Shown: piece by piece, positions 43,240 through 51,779 of the stretch
Layout of the letters: each line of letters starts with the position of its first letter
Numbering within the stretch: the first letter of the stretch is position 1
Origin: Candidatus Hydrogenedentota bacterium
GTDB taxonomy: Bacteria; Hydrogenedentota; Hydrogenedentia; Hydrogenedentales; SLHB01
Direction: 5' to 3'
Assembly (NCBI GenBank): GCA_020848835.1
Contig: JADLHJ010000027.1
Coordinates: 165,225-229,224 of the forward strand
DNA: 64,000 bases
Made by a program: the position numbers and the translations under genes
The notes under the pieces: generated by a model
The model's database searches: none
What the model saw: the letters and a program-made list of their open reading frames with translations, nothing else
What the model was told of the DNA's origin: nothing

Positions 43240-44754
43240 CTATTTTTGCACGCCCATGTGTTTAATGGAGTCGAGGCGTGGGATGCTGTAGGTGCCCATC
43301 ATCATTTGGTCGAAGATGCTCTGGTCCGTGCAGAATTTCTGCGCGTTTTCGAGCGTTATTTTTCCTTCCTTATGCATCGCATGGATGTATCGCTCGAAGA
43401 TCCACGAATGCGAAGTGGTCTGCTGCATGCCGACGCGGATGCCGTCGCTGTCGCCTTCGAGGATTGAGTCGTTGATCGCCTTGATGTCGTTGAACAGCAC
43501 TTCGATCGTGGGGAGGCGCCCGCCGCCGATCTTGGGTACGAGACGCTGGCAGATGACGCAGCGGAGGCAGTCGCGGATTTGGAGTTTCACGAGGTCGCGT
43601 TCGACGGGATCGAAGAAGCTGACGATGCGGTTCACGACTTCATAGGCGGTATTCGAGTGAAGCGTGCTGATCACGAGGTGGCCGGTGGCGGCGGCGTTGA
43701 TGGCGGCGCGAATGGTATCGGGATCGCGCATTTCGCCGATGACGATCACGTCGGGGTCATGGCGGAGCGCGCCGGTGACGGCGAGGCCGAAGGTGGCGAC
43801 GTCAATCCCAAGACCGCGTTGCGATATAAGCGCCTTTTTGTTGTGGTGCACGTATTCGACCGGGTTCTCGATTGTCAGAATGTGAGACGTGTGATGCCCG
43901 TTGATGTAATCGACGAGCGCGGCGACGGTGGTAGATTTACCGGAACCGGTCATGCCAACTAGCAACACGAGACCGTGGTGCAGTTCGGCAAGTTGGGTCA
44001 TGAGTTCCGCGGGCACGTGTAGTTCTTCGAACGACGGAATTTTTTCGGGTAGATAACGGAAGGTCAGATGCGGCGCGCCTGCCGTAACGAAACATGATAC
44101 GCGCGAATAGCCGAGTCCGGCCTGGTGAAAGTTGAAGCTGGCCTGCTTGGTTTCCTGAAATTCCTTCCAATCTTTTTCGGCGGCTATCTCGTGAATCAGC
44201 GCGAGTATCTGCGGAGCAGAAAGGATGCCGAAAATTTCCGATGGCGCGATTTCGCCGTCAACTCGGAACATGGCTTGCTCACCGGGACTCAGGTGTACGT
44301 CGCTGGCCTTGTATTCGACAAGAGCTTTGAACAGCAGTTCGGAGCTGATGTGATCGACGCGATAGTTTTCGCCACGGACGCGCCACACTTCGGGAAACTG
44401 CAGCATCCCGGAATAGGTATCGAGCGCTTCGTATGCGCGTTCAGGGTTGGTGGCGTGTTCACCGGGGAAACGGAGAATGTGCCAGCCGTCTTCGTTGATG
44501 AGCTCGCAGTCGGGCGCAAAGTCCTTTGCGATTTTCTCCATGCATTCGAGCGCGTGGCCTTTGGCGTGTGCGCGCAGCGCGTAATGCTTCCATGGACCGG
44601 TGTATTCCGTGCGGTCCGCGACAATTTCAACAGAATTCGATCGGATGGTTATCCTGCGTGGCTGGCCTTCTTTTTCGACGAGTTCTTTTTCGCCAACGGT
44701 CACGATATCGCGAACGCTCTTAAGGTGACCGACCCCCAAAATCCATTCGGCCAT
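43240..44754 (-). CDS. PilT-like pilus retraction ATPase with extra N-terminal domain
   Basis: A hexameric secretion ATPase of the PilT/PilB group, 504 residues. The C-terminal two thirds match PilT: ASDVHLSPGE (about 150), Walker A GMTGSGKST (267-275), the Asp box NPVEYVHHNK, Walker B DVIVIGEMRD and the His box TGHLVISTLHSN. The first 135 residues are not part of ordinary PilT, contain no membrane segment, and are not recognised. It would power retraction of a type IV pilus or pseudopilus. No other pilus gene is adjacent; a prepilin-like gene is 17 kb away. The ATPase is complete. Confidence 0.9.
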   Translation of the reverse strand: MAEWILGVGHLKSVRDIVTVGEKELVEKEGQPRRITIRSNSVEIVADRTEYTGPWKHYALRAHAKGHALECMEKIAKDFAPDCELINEDGWHILRFPGEHATNPERAYEALDTYSGMLQFPEVWRVRGENYRVDHISSELLFKALVEYKASDVHLSPGEQAMFRVDGEIAPSEIFGILSAPQILALIHEIAAEKDWKEFQETKQASFNFHQAGLGYSRVSCFVTAGAPHLTFRYLPEKIPSFEELHVPAELMTQLAELHHGLVLLVGMTGSGKSTTVAALVDYINGHHTSHILTIENPVEYVHHNKKALISQRGLGIDVATFGLAVTGALRHDPDVIVIGEMRDPDTIRAAINAAATGHLVISTLHSNTAYEVVNRIVSFFDPVERDLVKLQIRDCLRCVICQRLVPKIGGGRLPTIEVLFNDIKAINDSILEGDSDGIRVGMQQTTSHSWIFERYIHAMHKEGKITLENAQKFCTDQSIFDQMMMGTYSIPRLDSIKHMGVQK

Positions 44755-44844
44755 GATGGCCCTCCCCTGCGTCGTGGTGGGACGCGTGAACCAGCATAAA
44801 CACGCGGACTACCCCCGTCAATCCAGCGCGCCCGAGACTCCAGA

Positions 44845-44874
44845 CGAATAGCGGGACAGAACCCCCGCTACTCG
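44845..44874 (-). terminator. hairpin after the transglycosylase gene
   Basis: CGAATAGCGGG pairs with CCCGCTACTCG with one mismatch and an 8-nt loop. It lies 12 bp after the stop codon of the MltD-like gene but lacks a clear T run. Confidence 0.5.
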
Positions 44875-44886
44875 AAGAACACGGAA

Positions 44887-47445
44887 TTAGTTCCCGTCAT
44901 ATACGATGACTTCGTCACCGATGTGGAGAATGTGGTCTTTCTCCCACGAATTCCACGTGAAGAGGTCACTGGTTTTAACGCCGTAGCGTTTCGCGATTGA
45001 GGCGGGACTTTGGCCCTCGGTGACTTTGTGGGTCGTTTTCTTGCCGTCCGTACTAGCTTCAGTCTTTGGCGCCCGCGCCTCGGCTTTTGCCGGAACTTTT
45101 GGTGTAGACACGATTAGTTTCTGTCCGATGCGAATCAGGGCCTTGTCGCCGAGGTTGTTCCATGCGACGATTTCGGAAACTTTCACATCGTATTTGGCAG
45201 CGATTACGGAAAGCGTTTGGCCTTTTTCAACGACGTGGGTTGTTACACCTACAGCCTTTTCGCTCTGCGTCGCGTTTACAGGAGCAAGCGTGGCGACGGC
45301 AACTTTCGACTCATCTGCTGCTGGCGCGGGTACGCTTGATTCTCCGCCCTTAACCTTGAGCTTTTGGCCAACTTTGATTGTGGCATCGGCATCGAGGCCA
45401 TTTGCTTCTCGCAATTCCTTCAGTCTCATTTTGTGTTTGGAGGCGACGCCGGAGAGGGTGTCGCCTGCGACGACGGTGTAGGTGCCGGTGATGTCGGCTG
45501 CCGGCGCGAGCTGTTTCGACGAATCCGACATGATACTCGGCATCGAGGTGCCGGTAACGGTCTCATTTTTCTCCAGCTTGGGGGTCGAAACCGCGCGCGC
45601 GACGACAAGTTTGTCGCCGGCGCGTATGGTTGTGGATTTCAGGTCGTTGCCTTTAACGAGGTCGTCCACTTTCACGCCGTATTTGTTTGCGATGGACCCT
45701 AGGGATTCGCCCTTTGCAACGACGTGCGTTGCGGTTTCTTTTGATTTTTCCGGGCCTGGTTCGGTAAAGGTCTCTTTCTCGGAAGATTTATTTGCGGCGA
45801 GCACTGCACCGCTGCCGGGAATCATCAATTCCTGATTCACATGGATGCGCGCGTGCTTCTCGAGATTGTTTTGCTGCTGCAAGGCCTCTAGCGAGATGTT
45901 GTTATCTAACGCGATTTTGTAGAGCGTGTCGCCTTTCTTCACCTTGTACTTCCGCGGCGGGATAACCTGCGGGGCGGAATCCTTGTTTTCCTGCGCAGCA
46001 TCCGGCGCGGGCGCGGGCTTGGCGTCGTCGATGACATCCGAAGGCGCATCCGTTGGAATCAAGAGCTTTTTGCCAACGGGCAGGCGCGTGGATAGGCGGA
46101 TTTTATTCGCGGAAACGATATCTTTCTGGTCAACGCCATAGCGCTTGGCGATTGAGTTCAGCGTGTCGCCTTTCTTGACGACGTGGAAGGTGCGTCCGTC
46201 GAGCGAGGCCGCGCCGCGGTTGGGAGCTTTCTTCAGCGTGACCAGCGACGCTAACACTTTTTCGCCTGCGACGGTGGGGACAATTACGTGGTAGTCACCC
46301 GGCGGAGTAGCGCCGCGAATCAGCGCTGGGTTAAGTCGCTTCAAACTTCCGGAGGGGAGATCGTTTGCCTTTTCAATCGCCGCGAGACTGTACGAGCCGT
46401 TGACGGGTACGCGAGTCAACGGTTCCGGCTGGACGGGATTGCTCTTGAACCCGTACATCGCAGGGCTGGATGCGACCATTGTATAGGCGACCAATTTCGG
46501 GAAAAATTTCTTGGTTTCTTCCGGCATATGGTCTGAAGCGGGCGGGGTCTCCATGAGGCGCCAGATGTCGCGCTCGCCACCATTCATGGCGACCATGCGC
46601 GATATGCCGCCTTCGCCCATGTTGTACGAGGCGACGGCCAATGGCCATGCGCCCTTATGAAAATCATGTAGATCGGAAAGGTACTCGACCGCGGCTCGTG
46701 TTGCTTTTTCCCAATCCCGGCGTTCGTCCACGTAGTTGTCTATACGCAAACCGTAGCGGCGGCCTGTGCTGGGCATGAACTGCCACATGCCGGTCGCGCC
46801 AACACGCGAGACCACCGTGGGCTGAAACAGGCTTTCCACCATCGCCAACCAGCAAAGTTCTTTTGGAAGTCCGGCAGCGAGGAATTGTTGTTCAATAAAC
46901 GCGCGGTATTGCCAACTGCGATCAAGCCCGGTCTGGAAATTTTTAGGATATCGCCGCTTGATGTCCTCGATTTCGGAGAGCACGCGCTGCTGGAGCGCGT
47001 CATTGCCTTGGAATAAGTTGCTCTTCGGCGTGCGCAGTGCGAGTTCGCGGTTGAATTCGGGATGATCGCGCTCGAACAGTTCGGCAGATTCAGGGTTCGA
47101 GCTGAGGATGCGCTCGAATTCTTCTCGCAGTCCGCTGAAAACGGCAGGATTCAACTCAGCGTCGCTCATGTATTGAAGCATTTTGCTGTAGTGCGTCAGT
47201 GCGGTTTTTTGGTCGCCGAGGCGTTGGGCCTCGTTGCCCTTGACCCATTCGTCATTGGCTGCGCGCAGGAGTTCTGTCGCATTTTTTGTCTGGGGCTTGC
47301 CAAGTTCCTCAGAGCCGACTTTGGCCATGGGCACCGGGCTGAACTGATGGACTTTGGTTTTGGAGGAGGTGCTGGAGCACCCCGATGCGAGGGCGAACGC
47401 GATAATCAGGCCCCCGCAGGAAAGCGTGCGCACGGTGTTAGACAC
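44887..47445 (-). CDS. MltD-type lytic transglycosylase lipoprotein with six LysM domains
   Basis: A 852-residue outer or inner membrane lipoprotein that cuts peptidoglycan glycan strands. GTG 47445 is chosen because AGGAGA precedes it; an ATG at 47484 would add 13 residues. Lipobox ALASGC. The SLT domain (about 175-310) has catalytic E204 (AMVESLFQP), the GATGMWQFMPSTG loop and AVASYNMGEGGI. Six LysM repeats follow, each starting (Y/H)xVxxGxxL; the sixth ends at the C-terminus. Ordinary MltD has two, so wall anchoring here is stronger. Linkers are Ala/Pro/Lys-rich. A hairpin follows. Confidence 0.93.
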   Translation of the reverse strand: MSNTVRTLSCGGLIIAFALASGCSSTSSKTKVHQFSPVPMAKVGSEELGKPQTKNATELLRAANDEWVKGNEAQRLGDQKTALTHYSKMLQYMSDAELNPAVFSGLREEFERILSSNPESAELFERDHPEFNRELALRTPKSNLFQGNDALQQRVLSEIEDIKRRYPKNFQTGLDRSWQYRAFIEQQFLAAGLPKELCWLAMVESLFQPTVVSRVGATGMWQFMPSTGRRYGLRIDNYVDERRDWEKATRAAVEYLSDLHDFHKGAWPLAVASYNMGEGGISRMVAMNGGERDIWRLMETPPASDHMPEETKKFFPKLVAYTMVASSPAMYGFKSNPVQPEPLTRVPVNGSYSLAAIEKANDLPSGSLKRLNPALIRGATPPGDYHVIVPTVAGEKVLASLVTLKKAPNRGAASLDGRTFHVVKKGDTLNSIAKRYGVDQKDIVSANKIRLSTRLPVGKKLLIPTDAPSDVIDDAKPAPAPDAAQENKDSAPQVIPPRKYKVKKGDTLYKIALDNNISLEALQQQNNLEKHARIHVNQELMIPGSGAVLAANKSSEKETFTEPGPEKSKETATHVVAKGESLGSIANKYGVKVDDLVKGNDLKSTTIRAGDKLVVARAVSTPKLEKNETVTGTSMPSIMSDSSKQLAPAADITGTYTVVAGDTLSGVASKHKMRLKELREANGLDADATIKVGQKLKVKGGESSVPAPAADESKVAVATLAPVNATQSEKAVGVTTHVVEKGQTLSVIAAKYDVKVSEIVAWNNLGDKALIRIGQKLIVSTPKVPAKAEARAPKTEASTDGKKTTHKVTEGQSPASIAKRYGVKTSDLFTWNSWEKDHILHIGDEVIVYDGN

Positions 47446-47592
47446 TGGGCAGCGGTCTCCTGTCGTTTTGTGTGCATGCTCCAAAGACGGGAGCGTTCAA
47501 GTCTGTCCCAACCCCAAGTGTATAAAACTAGCCCTAGGGTGTCAAGCAAAACTCGATACAATATCTAGCGTTACGCCGTTTTTGTTCCGCTG

Positions 47593-48459
47593 CTATTTCG
47601 GCGCTTTGATCCGGTAGATGTTCGATGCGGTTTCGCTGACTTGGTGAGTATAGTAGATGTAACCCCCGACGCTCCAGCACGGCTGAATTTCATCCGCCTG
47701 GTCAAAGGTAAGCTGACGCTGGTTCCCGCCGTCCGAGTCCATTACCCAGATGTCGTAGTTCCCCGTACGTTTTGATGAAAACACGATCTTGCTGCCGTTG
47801 GGTGAATAGTAGGGATCGGTGTCGTCCTTGTCGTCCGTGGTCAATTGGGTTTGCGACGAACCTTCGCGGGTCATTGTCCAAATGTCGTCATTCTTGGTCC
47901 GGTGCGAGACAAACACAATGCGGGAGCCGTTCGGCGAGAAGCGGGGTTGATCGCCTTCCGCGAGGACCACGGCGTTGCTTGATGCGGGTAAAGAATCAGA
48001 GAGAATTACCTGCATCTTCTGGGTAAAACCGCTCTTGGTCGAGTCGCGCGCATAGAGGAGCCCGCGGCGGTCGCTGGGATAGTTGGGGTATTCCTCAAGC
48101 AGGGGTGCGTCCGTCAATTGGAGAAAGCCGGAGGAACCGTCATTGCTCGTTTCGTAGATATCGCCTTTACCGGTGCGATTGGAACCGAAGACGACCTTGC
48201 GTCCGTCCGCGGACCAATTCGGGTAACGGTCGTCTTTGTCACTTTGCGTGAGCTGGAGCGTACCGGAAGTCTTGTAACTGAAGACAAAGATATTGAAATG
48301 GCCGGTGCGGTTGCTGGCGAAGGCAAGTGAATTGCCGTCGGGCGAAATCATGGGGTCTACGTCGCGGTAGGTACCGGTGGTAATTTGCGTGCGGTCTTCT
48401 TGTGCGAAGGCGACGAGCGCTACGGCGCAGAGGCAGAGCAACAGACGAAGGATAGGCAT
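47593..48459 (-). CDS. TolB-like beta-propeller protein
   Basis: A 288-residue exported protein with a cleavable signal (ending VAFAQ) and about six PD40/WD40-like blades, visible as repeated DPMISPDGNSLAFASNRTG, YPNWSADGRKVVFGSNRTG, RFSPNGSRIVFVSHRTK and YYSPNGSKIVFSSKRTG segments. It lacks the N-terminal domain of TolB, so it is not a full TolB; no tol-pal gene is near. It probably binds a protein or glycan in the periplasm. It lies 148 bp upstream of the transglycosylase gene on the same strand. Confidence 0.85.
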   Translation of the reverse strand: MPILRLLLCLCAVALVAFAQEDRTQITTGTYRDVDPMISPDGNSLAFASNRTGHFNIFVFSYKTSGTLQLTQSDKDDRYPNWSADGRKVVFGSNRTGKGDIYETSNDGSSGFLQLTDAPLLEEYPNYPSDRRGLLYARDSTKSGFTQKMQVILSDSLPASSNAVVLAEGDQPRFSPNGSRIVFVSHRTKNDDIWTMTREGSSQTQLTTDDKDDTDPYYSPNGSKIVFSSKRTGNYDIWVMDSDGGNQRQLTFDQADEIQPCWSVGGYIYYTHQVSETASNIYRIKAPK

Positions 48460-48542
48460 GTTTCAGGCCCCTTTCAGATTCGATTAACGGTCAGCACCGG
48501 TACTACGTTAGCGAAGGGTGGACGATGCAGTCAATAGTGAGA

Positions 48543-48569
48543 AGAATGGGAAGTGTGGGAAGAATGGGA
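48543..48569. repeat. three tandem 9-bp units
   Basis: AGAATGGGA, AGTGTGGGA and AGAATGGGA follow each other in a G/A-rich stretch just downstream of the ABC permease gene. A simple-sequence expansion. Confidence 0.5.
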
Positions 48570-48651
48570 ATGGTAAGAGGGATGGAGGGGACATAGATTT
48601 CGTAATTGATTCGGACGGCTTGGCGAACCTGTGGGACGAAGAAATCAGCGG

Positions 48652-49683
48652 CTATGCTTTGCGTACCCTTGCCATGGAGACATTGAGGATCAGGGCCGCG
48701 AGTAGGATCGCGCCCATGATTGCTCCTTTGAGATAGATGTTCACATCGAGGTGGTTGAGACCGTTGTGGAGGATGCCGAAGGTGAGCACGCCGACGACGG
48801 TGTTGCCGATTCCCCCACGGCCACCAAAGAGCGAGGTGCCGCCAAGGACGACGCCGGAGACGCATTGAATGAGCACTTGGTCCAGCCCGCCGGCTTGCGC
48901 GCTTCCTAGGCGCCCGACCCAGAGGATGCCGGCGACGGCGGCGGTCATGCTGCAGATGCAGAAGCAGACCGTGAGTGTGCGCTTGACGGGAATGCCGGAG
49001 AGTTCGGCGGCGACGCGATTGCCGCCGACGGCGTAGACGTTGCGGCCAAAGCGGGTGTAGCGCAGGACGACCCACGCCGCGAAGAGGAATAATGCCGCGA
49101 CGATAGTGATCCACGGGATTTCGATAAGATTGTAGGTCGTGCCGTTGGGCCGCGCGGTTTCGAAGAAGCCAATGGACTTCGTGCCGATGAAGGACAGCGA
49201 TGGCTGAATTGTGAAGATGGGTGAACCTTCGGTGATCCAGAGCGCAAAGCCGGTCGCGATAAGCGATGCTGCCAGCGTCATCATAAACGAGGGCACGCCG
49301 ACGCGCGATACGCCAAAGCCGATGAGCGCGCCGAATACGCCCGCGCCGATTATCGCTGCGAGTATCGGCGCGAACTGGGCGATGAGTGCGGGAGTGGCTG
49401 GGTGTTGTTTCAATATGAAGTTAAAGAGCCAAGCGGCAACGACGCCCGCGACGATCGCCATCGCTTCGATGCTGAGATCGATTTCGCCGGTGAGTAAAAC
49501 GAAGGTGACGCCTACGGCCATTACAGCTAGCGCGGAATTTTGACGGAGAATATTCAGGAGATTTTCGCGCGTGAGAAACGATTCAGTGATAAGGGAAAAG
49601 AACAGAAACAACACCGCGAAGGTGATGATCGGTGCGATGGTGTCGAGATTGCGGAGGCGCATTTTCACAGTGGTTCTCTGCAT
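48652..49683 (-). CDS. sugar ABC transporter permease (RbsC-like)
   Basis: An inner-membrane permease of 343 residues with about nine spans, of the RbsC/BPD_transp_2 family that imports ribose, xylose and similar sugars. Motifs include LLTGEIDLSIEAMAIVAGVV and the signature region CVSGVVLGGTSLFGGRGGIGNTVVG. No ATP-binding or periplasmic binding protein gene is adjacent; the plus-strand ABC ATPase at 50876 belongs to an exporter instead. The neighbouring TPR-like membrane gene is 12 bp upstream on the same strand. The substrate is not decidable. Confidence 0.92.
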   Translation of the reverse strand: MQRTTVKMRLRNLDTIAPIITFAVLFLFFSLITESFLTRENLLNILRQNSALAVMAVGVTFVLLTGEIDLSIEAMAIVAGVVAAWLFNFILKQHPATPALIAQFAPILAAIIGAGVFGALIGFGVSRVGVPSFMMTLAASLIATGFALWITEGSPIFTIQPSLSFIGTKSIGFFETARPNGTTYNLIEIPWITIVAALFLFAAWVVLRYTRFGRNVYAVGGNRVAAELSGIPVKRTLTVCFCICSMTAAVAGILWVGRLGSAQAGGLDQVLIQCVSGVVLGGTSLFGGRGGIGNTVVGVLTFGILHNGLNHLDVNIYLKGAIMGAILLAALILNVSMARVRKA

Positions 49684-49695
49684 TCCGTCGTGATG

Positions 49696-50697
49696 TTACT
49701 GCGGGATAGGCAAGTCGCCGAAGCCATAACCGTAATAGAAGAATTTCAGAGACTTCGCGCTTTCGGGAAACTCGGCGAGCATTTTCAGGCGTTGGGGGCC
49801 GTGAAACTTATATCCTTCATCTAATTGTTCCTGACCATCTTCTCCAATGATTTTAATATCGTAAACGCGAAAGCATTTATCCATGTCGTCGAGCTTGCGG
49901 ACTTTCAGTGTGCCCGGCGCTATCATAATCTCACCCGGCTCCCAGTGCGTGAAGCCGCTCGAACGCGGTTGTGGTGTGATCGTGACGTCGAGCCAGGCAT
50001 AGCGAAGCGGTTCTTTTACCTTGCGGGGCTCATCTTCATCTTCGCCCGCGTCAGCTTCTTTGGGTCTCCTGGCCCACTGAAAACCGTGCAATTCAGTGGT
50101 AGCGCCGGCCAATGCTTTGCCTTTCATCTTGAATGGAATTGAGAACAGCGATTTCAGCGCTGCGCCGAAGATGAACTTGAGCGCAAATTTGAGTATGAAA
50201 TAGGCGGCGACGATACCGCCACCGACATAGTAATTGATATAACCCAGGTACATGCCCGCGACGATCAAAAGGAGCAAGATCAAGCGGACAGGCTTTATTC
50301 GGAATCGTCTCTTCTTTGTGGAATCTTCTGCATCCGCGCTTGGGATTTCGGTCATTTCAACTGCAGGTGATTCCTCATCTTGATCGTCGCTGGCGTTTGC
50401 CGTGCTTAAGTCGAACGATATGGTCGGTACACCGCCATTGGCTTTTGCTTCGAGTTGGTTACGAAACAATCGCGCCTTGTCATAACCGAACACGCTTTCC
50501 AGGCGATCGCACACGGCGATTGCTTCACTTACGCGACCCAGCTTGGCGAGCGTGCGCGCCTTAGCTTTCAATAGGTTAATCGTCCCCGGAAACTCGTAGT
50601 CGAGTTCCGATATCAGAGCGAGCGCCTCTTCGTAGCGCCCGTTCGTGTACAACTGGCTGGCCTGCTTAAACCGTGCTTGTGCTTCGGATTCACCCAT
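49696..50697 (-). CDS. TPR-like membrane protein of unknown function
   Basis: A 333-residue protein. Residues about 5-75 have TPR-like helices (SQLYTNGRYEEALALISELDYEFPG, then LAKLGRVSEAIAVCDRLES). After an acidic linker (about 95-125) there are two to three hydrophobic segments (about 135-185). The C-terminal half is soluble and beta-rich. The TPR part would bind a protein partner on the cytosolic side. It is 12 bp upstream of the sugar permease gene, so they share a transcript, although the permease is not known to use such a partner. No named domain covers the C-terminal half. Confidence 0.75.
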   Translation of the reverse strand: MGESEAQARFKQASQLYTNGRYEEALALISELDYEFPGTINLLKAKARTLAKLGRVSEAIAVCDRLESVFGYDKARLFRNQLEAKANGGVPTISFDLSTANASDDQDEESPAVEMTEIPSADAEDSTKKRRFRIKPVRLILLLLIVAGMYLGYINYYVGGGIVAAYFILKFALKFIFGAALKSLFSIPFKMKGKALAGATTELHGFQWARRPKEADAGEDEDEPRKVKEPLRYAWLDVTITPQPRSSGFTHWEPGEIMIAPGTLKVRKLDDMDKCFRVYDIKIIGEDGQEQLDEGYKFHGPQRLKMLAEFPESAKSLKFFYYGYGFGDLPIPQ

Positions 50698-50875
50698 GAC
50701 TCCGCACCCTCAGAAACCCCACCTCGCCCAAACGGGAAACACTGTAATTGATCACCGACGTGGTTGCACTTTTCCATGCGCGGCCGCGCGTGACAAGGAT
50801 TGCATGTGCTATGCTCCTGCGCCAAGTTATGGGCTAATGCTGGGAGAATCGGACTAGTGGGGTGTGGAGGTGGGT

Positions 50876-51775
50876 ATGGACGCGGTGGTTGAGTTGGCGG
50901 GTGTGTCGCGACGTTATCGGCGCACATTGGCGATGGACGACGTGTCGTTGTCGATGCCGCGCGGGAGTGTCGTCGGACTGGTCGGCGAGAATGGGGCAGG
51001 TAAGACGACGACCATCAAGCACGTGCTGGGCCTGTTGCGTGCGCAGGCGGGGACCGTGCGCGTGTTTGGTCTGGATCCCGTAAAGAAGCCGCACGACACG
51101 TTGAGCCGTATCGGCTACCTTTCCGAACACCGCGATTTGCCGGGTTGGATGCGCATCGACGAACTGTTGCGCTACACCCGCGCGCTTTATCCGAAGTGGG
51201 ACCACGCCTACGCGCAAAAACTTCTGCAAGTATTCCAGCTCGATCCGTCTGCAAAGGTGCGCACCTTGTCAATGGGGCAGACTGCAAAGGCGGGACTTGT
51301 GACCGCGCTTGCACACCGGCCTGAATTGCTGGTGCTAGATGAGCCGTCGTCCGGTCTCGATCCGATTGTGCGCCGCGATATTCTCGGCGCGGTGTTGCGC
51401 GAGGTGGCAAAAGAGGGACGCACGGTGTTGTTCTCTTCACACCTTTTACACGAAGTAGAAACCATCTCCGATCGCGTCGTGATGATCAGCGCGGGCAAGG
51501 TGATCCTTGATGAGACCCTGCAAGACGTGTTGCGCAAACATCAGCGGCTTGTGCTGACGAGTGGGAATGGACAGTCGCCGAAGAATGTGTTGAGCGGCGT
51601 CGAAGCTTGTGAGGGTGATGCAGGGCGTTGGACAGTGATTTGCCAGGGTGAACTTGCGGTAGTAACTGCGAACGCCAAGCAAGCGGGATTTGAAGTTGTC
51701 GAAGCGAGTGCGGCGATTCTAGACGACATCTTTGTCGCGCGTGCGGGCAAACGCCTCAGTTCCGAGGAGGTGTAG
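50876..51775 (+). CDS. ABC exporter ATP-binding protein
   Basis: ATPase subunit of a two-gene ABC exporter, 299 residues. ATG 50876 is chosen with GGAGG 5 nt before it. Walker A VGENGAGKTTT, the signature LSMGQ (Met for the usual Gly at the third position), Walker B LLVLDEPSSGLDP and the His of the switch region (FSSHLLHEVE) are present. It resembles the CcmA/drug-export group; residues after about 220 form a C-terminal extension common there. It ends 4 bp before the permease gene. Confidence 0.94.
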   Translation: MDAVVELAGVSRRYRRTLAMDDVSLSMPRGSVVGLVGENGAGKTTTIKHVLGLLRAQAGTVRVFGLDPVKKPHDTLSRIGYLSEHRDLPGWMRIDELLRYTRALYPKWDHAYAQKLLQVFQLDPSAKVRTLSMGQTAKAGLVTALAHRPELLVLDEPSSGLDPIVRRDILGAVLREVAKEGRTVLFSSHLLHEVETISDRVVMISAGKVILDETLQDVLRKHQRLVLTSGNGQSPKNVLSGVEACEGDAGRWTVICQGELAVVTANAKQAGFEVVEASAAILDDIFVARAGKRLSSEEV

Positions 51776-51779
51776 CGGC

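Noticed and set aside
47593..48459. Full TolB of the Tol-Pal system
   Set aside because: The N-terminal TolB domain is missing and no tol or pal gene is near; kept as TolB-like propeller.
48503..49114. A 203-codon minus-strand frame in the ABC permease gene
   Set aside because: It is out of frame with the clear RbsC-like permease and gives an Arg-rich sequence without features.
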